64,000 bases of DNA from the NCBI GenBank assembly GCA_006538405.1, contig BJKQ01000006.1, positions 2,503,001-2,567,000 on the forward strand, in the 5' to 3' direction. Both the position numbers and the translations under genes were made by a program. Below, one piece after another: positions 33,888 to 44,635 of the stretch. Under the pieces are notes generated by a model that saw only the letters and a list, made by a program, of their open reading frames with translations, did not search any database and was not told the origin of the DNA. Source of the stretch: Hansfordia pulvinata. Its lineage: Eukaryota > Ascomycota > Sordariomycetes > Xylariales. Position 1 is the first letter of the stretch. Every line of letters begins with the position of its first letter.

Positions 33888-35991
33888 TCATGCGCGCCCG
33901 CCCACCGGAGTGGCCTTTTCGCGCTTGATGGCAGTATTGACGCTCGCTGCTGCGGCCTTCAGACCTCTCGCGCTTGACTGCTCCAGAAGGCTAGCCGCCC
34001 GTGTCACTTCAGGGGACGTGGAAATCTGTCGCGCGGGCGCATTTCTTTGGGTTTTGGCGGCACCATTGCCGTTGACAGAGGTGCTCCCGGAGCCAGAATT
34101 GGAAGCTTGGTTGTTGGCTTGGTGGGCAACACGTCTGGCCGTAGATGGGGGCTTGGGGGCTTCTTGTTGGGATGACGGCTGCCTTTGTAGGAGATGGGCA
34201 TTCGAAGGGTGGTGCGGGTTTGCCCAAGCAGTCTGCTCCACGAACTGCTCGCCGGCTTGCGTCAAACCTTGCATGTAAGGCACGCCTGCGAAGTCGTAGT
34301 TGGGTCGTGTCGGTTGCGGTGGTGGCGCGGCAGGCCGACCTCTCTGTTCCGGGACAAAAAGTCAGCTTTTGTCTTTGAGTAGTCCAAGCTCCGGAAAACC
34401 TACGTTTATCAACTCAAAGTCGTCGTCCATCTCGGCCATTGACGCCCCTCGCATGTCTGGAGCGGCCGGCATTCCCTCGTACTTAGCGACGCCTGAAAGT
34501 ATAGAGACCTCCTTATTGTAGGCCAGCGCATCTTTGAGACGCTGGTGCTGGGTTCGCGGGAAGCGGATGCCGTACTCGGGAACGTTGTGCGCTTGTCGCC
34601 GCCGCTCAGCTTGGATCTCGTACCACTGCTGGCCCAATTCGGCCAGGACTCTTTCCCTGGATTCGCGAACGGTCTGGAAGTATTGAGTGTGTACCTGAGC
34701 TCGTTGAGCGACAGCCCATCTCTCCAGCGTGCCCACGTTAAATTTGAGCTCCGAGTCGGCAATGCGAACTTTGTCGGCGCGCCGCGAGTCTATGCATTCC
34801 ATCATGGCGAGGTATTCTGGATGTGTTGGTACGTCGGCTCGTAACATAGCTTCTTCTTGATCAAGTTGCTCGAGACGTTCTTTGTACAGTCTGTGCGGGC
34901 GAGGTCAGCGGGGTGAAAGGGCTTGGACTGAGTGATGGAAGCTCACCTCTCTCTGAAGATGAAGAATCGCTTTTCAATCGCTGTGATTGACTCGTGGGCC
35001 GCTCTCTTTCTTTCGACTGGATGAAAAGTGTCAGTTCCATGCAAGGTGTTGTTCTCGCAGGGAAAATCCATACGCTCTTCCTCATTCTTGTGTGCTGCTT
35101 CCGCTTCTTCGTCCACTTCCTCTGGCGGGGGTTCGTCGTCGGCATGCGCGGCGCCATCGTCGTCTGGCGCCGTGTCGTCTTTGACATTTTCGGGAGGCTC
35201 GTCGATCTGGACCGCATTCGGTGACGCCTTCTGCTTTTTAGAGCCGCTGCGAGTTTGTTTCTTGGAGGGCACCTCGTTGTCCATCTTGGGCTCATCGCTG
35301 GCGTCCTGGTCGTCCGTGTTGGTAACTGGGGCTTCGTCCGCCGAGGGATCACCGCTGTGCGAATTTGAGGAATGGTTCTCGTCAGCCATGGCCGTGTCGC
35401 CATCAACGTCTTTCTTGCCCGTAGAATCGCCGCGTTTCAAGGGTGGCTGGCCGGCAGACTCGGGATCAGCGGGGGCCGACGGACGCTTCCGCTTGCGATT
35501 CTCGACCTCATGGCTGAAGGCGGCTTCAGCCAGAATGTCGAGGGTGGGTGAAGGAAGCTTGGTAGGCTGCGTGGTCACCTGTGCTGGAGGACTCGAGGCC
35601 ATGGAGATGTCGGCATCGGACAGGGGCTCGTCATCATCGTCGGCGGCAGCAAGGCGTCGCTGTTGACGCAGTTTGCTGGGGTGCGATCGTAGACATGGCC
35701 CTCGGCGTTCTGGTTGAAGACAACGTCTTTCTGGCGACTGGGGTGTCTGGGGGTGTCGTAGAGGCGCTCAGTCTCGGCTTCAGTGTCGTTGGCGTCGGAC
35801 AGATCGTCGTCGGAGCTCGGGTCGGCATGAGCAGTGTGTGAGTCTTGGTGGGGGTGATGGAGGTCGGCGGAGTCATTGTCCTTGTCCTCGACGTCGCTCA
35901 AGGGGCTGGAGCCATCGTCGTCGGAGAGAGGTTCAATGGGCGGGGGAGGGATGTTGAGCGGCGGCGGTGCCGCCGTTTCTCCGGTCGCCAT
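33888..35991 (-). CDS. DEP1: Sds3/Dep1-like subunit of the Rpd3L histone deacetylase complex, one frameshift
   Basis: Dep1 and Sds3 share the Sds3-like domain and hold the large Rpd3 deacetylase complex together in chromatin repression. Exons are 35991-35074, 35016-34947, 34890-34404 and 34343-33888. The N-terminal third is acidic and disordered (LSDDDGSSPLSDVEDKDND) with a conserved-looking DANDTEAETERLYDTP block. The Sds3-like core spans ITAIEKRFFIFRER, then LYKERLEQLDQEEAML, THPEYLAMMECIDSRR and QQWYEIQAERRR. The C-terminus is Pro/Gln/Ser-rich. Exon 1 changes frame at the GGGG at 35678-35681; one more base there restores an unbroken frame of about 643 residues in total and makes the exon phases fit. 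The 57-nt intron 35073-35017 is in frame and stop-free. Acidic N-terminus and layout favour Dep1 over Sds3, but this is a judgement. Confidence 0.85.
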
Positions 35992-37625
35992 GGTGGTGGA
36001 GGGGCTCCAGCGCCGTCGTAGCAGGTGTCGAGAGGCAAGTGACAAGGCTACAGAGCTGCGGGAGAGCCGGCGGCAGAGGAGGGGCTGGAGAGACGCCGAG
36101 GGGACGCCTCGGGACAGTTGTGAGGGCGCGGGCGAGGGCGCGGGCAGGGTCCAAGCAAGAGAGCAGGGTCGGGCGGGCCTTGCGGGTGGGAGAAGGGCAC
36201 AGGGGCAACCGGCACGGACGTGAGCTCAGTGCAGAAACGAGAACTCTGCGCCAGTGAGGGCAAGAACCAGCTTCCGTGAAACGAACGTGGCACGGAGGCG
36301 GAAGAGTCGTGGAGGCGGAAGAAGGTAGCTGGGGTGGGAAAGACGAAGACGGACGGGGGGCTGCGAGATGGGAATCTACCGCCGGCGGTCGCTACCTCCT
36401 ATGGTACGTACGAGGGCCGGCGTGGGCGTGGCAGGCTCAGGATGGGTGGTGCTGGGTGGGCGCAGGGCAGGCATGCAGGGCGCCCGTCATTCGTGCGCGC
36501 TCCAGGTAGCCGGTCCAGCTCCGCGCCGCCTTCGGTTTACTGGTCACAATGGGTCGCAAGGGCACGTGGAGCAGTGTCCAGTACGAGTACAGACGCGCTG
36601 TGAGGAGCGTCCCAGCGCCTGAGGAACCTCATCGGGGCTCCAGGGCTCCAGGGCTCAGCGCTCCAGGGCTAACCTCTAGCAGCTGATGAGGGTCTGGAGC
36701 CCGGGCCAGGGCTGCTGCTGCCGGCCAAAGACGCAGGTACAGGTACGAGCGCATCTGCCGAGTGCCAGACTATTCCGCCGCCCGCAAGCATTCTTGGGTG
36801 GTGAAAAACAGCGATCCAGGTACCGGAACTAGTCACTACGGTCGGGTGGGCAGTGCCGCTCACTGCAAGCGACGGACAGGCCTGAGAAGGGTAGGGTAGC
36901 GCCTCTCAGGCAGTCTTGTTGGAGCCCTGGACCACTGATCAGCATGATTGCCCAGGTGATCGGTGATGACATGGGCGGGTCCCGTCGGCACCTGCACCTG
37001 CACCTCGCTGCGACTACGTTGTTATCGGCTTATCGGCGTATCTTATCTACCTCAGGCCCGGTCGCGACGGAGGTTGATCGCCCGCCAACCTCAATGGACT
37101 TGACCGTGTCTCCAAATTCGCATGCTTCTAGCCCGCTCACCCGCTGAGGTGTCAGTAAGGGGAGCTCGTGCAGCATTCCAACAAGCGCACACCCCGCCTC
37201 GTAGGCGCATGGATTACTTGGTAGTACAAAGCGTCACCCGGCATAATGGAAGTTGGGCCGTACCTTAGGTACGAATACAGATGAGTCGCCGTCCCAGCTC
37301 AGCACCAGACGACGCCAGAATAAAGTGAGAGGTACTAGGTATCTACTTAAGTTAGTACATGGAGTAGGTGGAGCAGGATGTACCTCGCCCAGACGCTGTC
37401 ATCCACCCGCAGCTGCGATAAGCGCGATAAGGAAATACGTAGGCGCCCATGCAGTAACTTTTTTTCTTGCCCTGTCGGCAGGTCGCGGCACTGAAGCATC
37501 GCGGTCGGAATTCGGGTCGATTGACATCTTGAATTGCGCCCGCCCCGGTGTAGCTCAAGAGTTCTGGAAAACGCACCCCGCCACTACCGCAACCTTCCCC
37601 CCTTCCAAACCGCAAAGCAGGCATC
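35992..37625. other. Divergent spacer between DEP1 and NOP12
   Basis: This 1.6-kb stretch separates two divergent genes. It contains a short GGGCTCCA-type tandem repeat (36634-36670) and one GTACGAGTAC copy (near 36580). Overlapping frames of 60-188 codons show no domain. I see no RNA gene. Confidence 0.55.
36634..36670. repeat. Short tandem repeat GGGCTCCA
   Basis: About four imperfect copies of a GGGCTCCA-like unit (8-12 bp spacing) lie in the spacer between DEP1 and NOP12. Confidence 0.7.
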
Positions 37626-39454
37626 ATGGGCAAGTCCAGCAAGTCCAAATCGTAAGTCTACTCCATCTACCCGTCCGCCATTCGCTTCGAAAACTCACAG
37701 CCCCCCAGCAGCAAAGGCCTTGCCGCCTCCGCGAAGAAGGTCGACCCGACCCTAGACGCTCTTTTCAGCAGCAGTGTAAGTTGAACGTAGCCCACGTCAG
37801 ATTTTGCGACTTTTATTGACCCACGCAGTCCGGCCCCGTCAAAGCCCCTCCCGCCTCCAGATACTCCGAGCTGCCTCCCGTGAAAGATAGGAAACCTCGC
37901 CAAGCCGAGAGTGCCGCCGACCTAGATGAGGACGACGATGTCGAGGAAGACGACGAGGTTCTGAGCGAGCTGGAAGATGCCGAGCTCAGCGACATACCTG
38001 ACGACGACGACGACGCCAACGACGACGATGACGAATCGGCGTCTGAGGACGAGGCCCCGGCCCCTCCCCCGAAAGATCGGAAGCGCAAACGCAAGGACGA
38101 GCACGAGGACCTGGAAGATAAATATATGCGTAAATTGGCTGCGGATGAAGATGACACCCCATCTGAGAAGCGTCTGAAGGGAGAGGCAGGACAGAAAGCC
38201 AGCCGGTCTGCCTCGGGCGCGACCGGCAGCCAAGGCGAGGGCGACGAGGAAGAAGACGACGACACTCCCATCGTTCATGAGTCTCTGGTCCAAAAGTCTG
38301 AGCAACACCCAGACGTCGAACTCGACAAAGCCAACCGAACTCTTTTCCTCGGAAACGTCTCGAGCGAGGCCATCTCCTCGTCCAAGGCCAAGAAGACGCT
38401 ACATGCCCACCTCCAAGAGCCGCTGGCCGAACTCGACGCCGCTACGGGCCCTCACAAGATTGAGTCCCTTCGCTTCCGATCGACTGCCTTTTCTACCGGC
38501 GGAATGCCCAAACGCGCCGCCTACATCACCAAGAACCTCATGTCTACCACCACAAAGTCGACGAATGCGTACGTCGTCTACACCACCCCGTTAGCTGCTC
38601 GGACTGCCCTCAAGGCCCTCAACAGTACCGTCGTCCTTGACCGCCACCTGCGCGTGGACAGCGTCGCCCACCCCACTCCGACCGCTCACCGGCGCTGTGT
38701 TTTTGTCGGGAACCTCGGCTTCGTAGACGATGAGACGGTTGTCAACACCACAGCCGAGGGCGAGACCACAACCAAGAAGCGCCACAAGGTGCCCTCGGAT
38801 ATCGAGGAGGGACTGTGGAGGACCTTTGGACAGCACGCTGGCAAGGTCGAGAGCGTGCGCGTGCCCCGGGACCCCAAGACCCGCGTCGGCAAAGGCTTCG
38901 CTTATGTCCAGTTTTACGAGACCAACGACGTCGAGGCAGCCCTCCTCCTCGAGGGCAAAAAGTTCCCACCCATGATCCCGCGACCCATGCGCGTCTCGCG
39001 CGCCAAGGACCCCCGCAAGACTGCCCTGGCAATGGAGCGCACCACCAAGACCAAGATCGAGGCTGCTAGGGGTGCCGCCGCCGCCGCCGGCAAGGACAAG
39101 AACACAAAGTACAAGTTCAAGGCGACGCCGGAGCAGCAGTCGCTGGTTGGGCGCGCGGAGAAGCTGTTCGGGCGCGCGGGCGCCGCCAAGCAGCGGCAGG
39201 AGTTCCGAGGCGAGAGCGGCGGCAAGAAACCCCGGGATCGCCGGGCTGCGTCGTCGGCAGAGGGACTCCCCGCGCAGATCCAGACGCCGGAGCAGATTGT
39301 CTTTGAGGGGCGGAGGGCGAGCTCGCGGGACGGCAAGCCCAGGGACCTCAAGTTTGGCAAGAACAAGGGCAAAGGCAAAAAGGGGCCCATTAAGCCCAAG
39401 AACCGAGGGGCGAAGAGGGCCGCCGAGTGGAAAAAGAAGGGCGCCAGCAAGTAG
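37626..39454 (+). CDS. NOP12: Nucleolar RNA-binding protein Nop12
   Basis: Nop12 is a nucleolar RNA-recognition-motif protein needed for 25S rRNA maturation in yeast. Exons 37626-37651, 37709-37775 and 37829-39454 join in phase to give 572 residues. The N-terminus MGKSSKSKS is followed by a long Asp/Glu run (about residues 60-100) and KDRKRKRKDE basic blocks. RRM1 starts near residue 199 (RTLFLGNVSS) and RRM2 near residue 318 (RRCVFVGNLGF), with the RNP1 core VGKGFAYVQFY. The tail is Lys/Arg-rich and ends RGAKRAAEWKKKGASK, as in nucleolar proteins. For intron 1 the acceptor at 37707-37708 keeps SKGLAASAKK in frame. No defect is seen. Confidence 0.92.
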
Positions 39455-41223
39455 AGGCGAAATGAATAGGTAGTTGGAGAAAAGTGAGGAATGAAGATGC
39501 ACGATAGCGACAGTTGTTCTGCATAATCTGCGATGGCGGTTTTCTGAGAGCGATGTGCGTGACAACTCGGCCTCTAGTGAACGACCTCCAGACTTCTTAA
39601 CTTAGGTAACCTTGGCGGACGATGTGCTCCAGGTGGCAGCGAAGCAAGTGTATCGTACCCTTGTGAAGGCTGCATCAAGGCAATCATCTTCTTTTTCTTC
39701 ATCTTCTTTCGTGGCAGCTGTATCAAGAAGACGACCCTCAACTGAATTTCAGCCCAGAGGGCCGAGAGAACCCGGATGTGCAAATAGCTTTTCAGTTTGC
39801 CACCGAACGCCTTGCTCAGCTTAGGATTGCTTAGCAAACAACGATCCAGTTCTTATAGCTGAAAACTGCAATCGAGGATAACCTCCCGTACATAAGCTAT
39901 TGATGGTCGTGCTGGTGTGAATCCGCTACCGGCGGATTCACCCTCCAGCGGTAAGCCCAGGTACCGACCCACGTCCGCCGACCGCAAGTTTTGGAGACGG
40001 CGGTGCGCTAGAGTCACTGGCTGAACCTCATTGACAGCACTAGCCCGGGGAGGCGCACCCGTTCGGGGCCAGGGATCGGCACGGCCAAATCACATTGAAA
40101 GATCCAAATTAAGAGGTGGAGGGGGCTCGAAATAGCCTCTCTGCTCTGCTAATGACGATACATTGTACATCAACCCCGGGATAACCACCTACCTGCAGGC
40201 CCTCTTGCGGCACCCGTACAGCAGTGAGAGGACCAGATGAATGGATGTTGGCTCGGATACTACATGACTGGCAGAAGAAAGAAAAAGAAAGAAAGACATG
40301 ACAACCACGATTGGTAGCCGCCTCATGACCAGACCTCGCATGCCCGTGGTGCTGTGGCACGGGACACGCAGACATCGGGCTCGCATTGCTTCTGCCACAC
40401 CGCCCGCAGCATAGCTCATCACCCAGAATCCATTGCAATCCAAGGTTCGCCAGCGACGCCTCCTCTGGGCCTGCAGGGGGTTTTGCCTCTCTTGGTCTGG
40501 TTCCATACGGAGTAATAGATGGACGCTTCTCACGAAATTCCACTGCACTCGTACTTGCTCTGCTTCCCGCCCCTGTGTGGGCTTCTTAGATAAAGTCACC
40601 GGTCGGAGATGGGACCTCGCTGGCAAAGGCGGGGAAGGAGCCGGCCAATCATCCAGCAGGCCGTCGGGAAAGTGCCCTATTAGCCTGGATTTGCCGGGCG
40701 GCGGGCGGCGGGTGGGAATTGAGAGCTGGAACGCTAGTCCCGCAGCCGCCTAGCGCGAGCGCTGGCTTCACCCACGACACTACAGGAACCAGGGCATTCA
40801 GGGCTCCATTGGCGGCGTCTACTTTGGGTACGTGGACATGATGCCCGGGTTGGCGGTGGGCGGCGGGCCAGGTACCGGCGTACTGGGCATAGTTCTCCTC
40901 CACGGTGCGGGCGGCCATCCCCACTCAAAATTCACATCCACACCTCCTTTTGCCTCCCACGACTCCCTACGACCGCATACCGCTGCCCTGTCTGTACTGA
41001 CTGCACTGCTGGGCGTGCTGCTTGTTGCTGCTGTTGCCGCTGCTCCAGGGCCTGCCCTGCCTGTCTGTCCATCTGTCGTCTCTCCGTCCCTCCTCCGCCT
41101 CGCTGTCTTTCCCCATTTCTCCTCCGGACGACCCCGTCTCCCTGTCGTCCTCCTCCTCCACCACTCGCCGCCGCCCGTCCAAACCACCCTCCCCGTCTCT
41201 TATCGCAGCATATACATCCCATC
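39455..41223. other. Spacer upstream of alpha-tubulin
   Basis: This 1.8-kb stretch lies between NOP12 and alpha-tubulin, both on the plus strand. It contains a long hairpin (39911-39949) and, from about 40930, a C/T-rich stretch that probably is the tubulin promoter and leader. I see no gene. Confidence 0.6.
39911..39949. repeat. Hairpin-forming inverted repeat
   Basis: GTGAATCCGC (39917-39926) and GCGGATTCAC (39932-39941) form a perfect 10-bp stem around a 5-nt loop. GCTGG (39911-39915) and CCAGC (39945-39949) extend it by 5 bp across a small bulge. It lies about 0.46 kb after NOP12. The role is unknown. It could be the end of a small mobile element, a structured transcript or a protein-binding palindrome. 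Confidence 0.75.
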
Positions 41224-43261
41224 ATGAAGGGCGAGGTAAGCCAAAACCGCCGTGATGCCGACCACACACCCTGCCTTCCCCTCTTCGATCCTCACCCACC
41301 ATCAACCATACCACCTCTCCTCGAACATGGGCGATCCCGGCTCGGTCTACAGAAGCTCGGGCTTCGCACAGCTGCCGGGCCCTAGCCCACTACTTTCTGC
41401 CCTCGCCCCCTACCTCGAACCCTACTTCCCTGTCCTTTGATGTCGGCCCTCCCCAGCTTTTACAGAGGAGATCGTCTCGAATCGACGACAGCAACCATCA
41501 CCGTCATCACCGTCTACGCATACTTGCCTGCCCGCAACACCCTCCCGAGCGGCCTCGGCCCTCGCCGCCTTGCCCTCGCCCTGGCCCTGGCCCTTGCTCA
41601 CCGCCGCCAAGTATCTAACGTGGGTCCCAGATTCTTCACCTTCACCTGGGCCAGGCTGGTACCCAGCTTGGTAACAGCGCTTGGGAGCTGTAAGTGTCGC
41701 ACCGCCCCGCCGATAATTCATTGCCGATCAACCTTTGATGCCCGCACCTGTGAACCAAGAGGAGGACTGGAGGGGGGGAAACAGCAACACACATCCTGCC
41801 TCGGCTATTTCTGTGTTCAATCGGGCTTGCTATCACCGGACTCGCTTTCACCACGACAGGAAATTTGCTGACCCCTCTCAACAGCTACCTCCTCGAGCAC
41901 GGCCTCGGCCACGATGGTCGCCCCGACCCTAACGCCAAGGATGTCTTGGAGAACGGCGGCTCCTACGAGACATTCTTCACTGAGACCAGCGGCGGCAAGT
42001 ACGTGCCTCGCTCGCTCTTCGTCGACCTGGACCCCTCGCCCATCGACGAGATCCGCACCGGTGGCTACCGCTCGCTCTTCCACCCAGAGCTCCTGATCAG
42101 CGGCAAGGAGGATGCCGCCAACAACTATGCCCGTGGTCACTACACCATCGGCAAGGAGATGGTCGACAATGTTATTGACCGCGTCCGCCGTGTTGCCGAC
42201 AACTGCAACTCGCTCCAGGGCTTCCTGATCTTCCACTCCTTCGGTGGTGGTACTGGTTCCGGTTTCGGTGCCCTGCTCCTGGAGCGCCTTGCGACTGAGT
42301 ACGGCAAAAAGTGCAAGCTCGAGTTCGCCGTCTACCCGTCGCCTCGCGTCTCTACTGCCGTTGTCGAGCCCTACAACGCCGTTCTGTCCACCCACAGCAC
42401 CATTGAGAACTCGGACTGCACGTTCCTTGTCGACAACGAGGCCGTTTACGACATTTGCAGGCGCAACCTGGACATCCCTCGTCCCGGCTACGAGCACCTC
42501 AACCGCCTGATCGCTCAGGTCGTCAGCTCTATCACCTCGTCCCTGCGCTTCGACGGTGCCCTCAACGTCGACCTGAACGAGTTCCAGACCAACCTGGTTC
42601 CCTACCCCCGTATCCACTACCCCTTGATCAGCTACGCCCCTGTCGTGTCTGCTGCCAAGAGTGGCCACGAGAGCTTCAAGGTCAACGACCTGACCTTCCA
42701 GTGTAAGTTGCACACGACTGCCGCCTGCCGTGACTTGCCTGTCGTTTTGGAAATCAGTGCGCTGACTCGTGATTTGCAGGCTTCGAGCCCAACAACCAGA
42801 TGGTCGTCTGTGACCCCCGCAACGGCAAGTACATGGCTGTTGCCCTTCTGTACCGTGGTGACGTTGTCCCCCGCGACTGCAACGCTGCCATTGCTGCCCT
42901 CAAGGCCAAGGCCTCTTTCAACCTTGTCGAGTGGTGCCCCACCGGCTTCAAGCTCGGCATCAACTACCAGAAGCCCATGGCTGTGCCCGCCGCTTCGCCT
43001 GCCGACGGTGGTCTGGCGTCGGTCGACCGCTCCGTCTCCATGCTGTCCAACACGACCGCCATTGCGGAGGCCTGGTCTCGCCTGGACTACAAGTTTGACC
43101 TCATGTACAGCAAGCGTGCCTTCGTGCACTGGTACGTCGGTGAGGGTATGGAGGAAGGCGAGTTCTCCGAGGCCCGTGAAGACCTGGCTGCCCTCGAGAA
43201 GGACTACGAGGAGGTTGCCTCCGACGGTGTTGACGCCGATGAGACCGAGGCCGAGTACTAA
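41224..43261 (+). CDS. Alpha-tubulin
   Basis: Alpha-tubulin pairs with beta-tubulin to build microtubules. Exons 41224-41235, 41631-41689, 41885-42702 and 42780-43261 join in phase to give 456 residues, close to the usual 450. The first exon codes only MKGE. Exon 2 gives [20 protein letters not shown], the N-terminal nucleotide-binding start. The GTP-binding loop [10 protein letters not shown] lies near residue 144. [20 protein letters not shown] and [13 protein letters not shown] are typical alpha-tubulin blocks. The C-terminus is acidic and ends in Tyr (ETEAEY). Introns are 395, 195 and 77 nt; the long first intron with C/T repeats and the early intron cluster are typical of fungal tubulin genes. 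No defect is seen. Confidence 0.95.
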
Positions 43262-44635
43262 GCCTGCTTTGCCATCGTACGATACCCCTTTGGACGTTCT
43301 TCCCGAATCGCTCCTGATCGTCATCATTGTATACGTCTCCATACTTTTTGGCGCCCCGATATTTTTCTTGTTCGTTTCTGAGAGGACACGGGTGGCGGCG
43401 CACGCCCCTTCCTTTTTTTCGGAGTTTCGATTGGAAGAGAAAATTTCGTTTGTGAAGAGAGCCCCTCTGCCTCTGGCTGCTGCATAATCACACAGCCCAG
43501 CATGGGCACACTTTATTGGCTCCACCTGCTTTGACAAAGGCATGGTTGGGGCGGGCCTGCTCAAAGGGTCATGGAGGCGGCTCGATAGACAGTCATGATA
43601 GGACCAGACGAGTTGTTGAATGACCAAGAATGATTCTTCCCAGAGCCTTGAATATGTACTTTTCTACTCACAACCTGACGCATGAAATTGGTAGCCTTGC
43701 ACTCAGATCGAACGCAAACTTGTATGGCAACGATGATTGGAACGACGTTGCTGTTGGCAAACTTTGGAAATCGGCACTTTGTCCACCACTCGGCACGAGC
43801 CGTCGGCCTTTGTTTTCGTGTCGCGCTAGGGGCTGGCCACGACGATCGACGACTTGGTTGCGTGACTGTTGGCCGTAGTGTATACATGCAAGTCAACTCG
43901 GCAAGACCTGGCGCTTCTAAGCCTTGGAGAGGTGCGTATGCTGACCATATTAACGGGACCCGAAGGACAACGCTCAATGGCCTCGTTTTAGGAGCCGCCC
44001 ATTTTGGTCGAGGAGTGTAACGATTCGCTTGCGCCGGGGCGCGTATACGTGGTATGGTCAAGGTCACGGTCACGGCCAGTGTTTCACTTTCCCGCTCTTC
44101 TGTGCTTGCTCTGTCTTATCCTACAGACCGTGGCCCCGTCTATGCCAATGCAGTATTCCAGTTTCCACCCTTCCATTGTTGTCCAGAGTATATGGCTGAG
44201 CGAAGCTGGTGGGTGCGCGTTGCAGACGAGACAAGGCAGACGGGTTGAAGGGGAAGGGATTTCCCGTGCGATGCTCCTCCCGACGGCAAGAGATGGAATT
44301 CCATAGCAAAGTAAACGGCAGGGGCGAGAAATAAAACACTCGAATCCAGGGAAGGGGTGCGACAAACGGAATTGGGTATCTCTAACAGGGTATAACACAT
44401 ACAAATGGGCTCGACGAGAAGGACGTGGGAAATGAATTCGGGAGTTGGAGGGAACGACAAGAAAATCGTCATGGTGAGGTGAGCCATGCGCAACGAAAAG
44501 ATAAGATTGGCGTGAACCGGATGCCGTCTACGTTCGTACGTACCGTCTCTGGCTCAACTGGGACATCGCCCTTGCTGCTGGGTGTGCACGACAGCCCCTC
44601 TGAGAGCGAACGATACAAGATGTGACGAGGACTGA
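43262..44635. other. Convergent spacer
   Basis: This 1.4-kb stretch holds the 3' sides of alpha-tubulin (+) and the F-box-like gene (-). A 170-codon minus-strand frame (43561-44073) has no known domain and overlaps plus-strand frames, so I do not call it. Confidence 0.55.

Noticed and set aside
35992..37625. Clustered frames near 36276-36622 as a small gene
   Set aside because: Three overlapping frames of similar length in the same 300 bp, all Arg/Gly/Trp-rich, with no splice or domain support.
41817..42713. 298-codon minus-strand frame
   Set aside because: Exactly antisense to alpha-tubulin exon 3; the Val/Gly/Leu-rich product is a shadow.
43561..44073. 170-codon minus-strand frame after alpha-tubulin
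   Set aside because: No domain, and it lies in the likely 3' UTR region. I could not support it as a gene.
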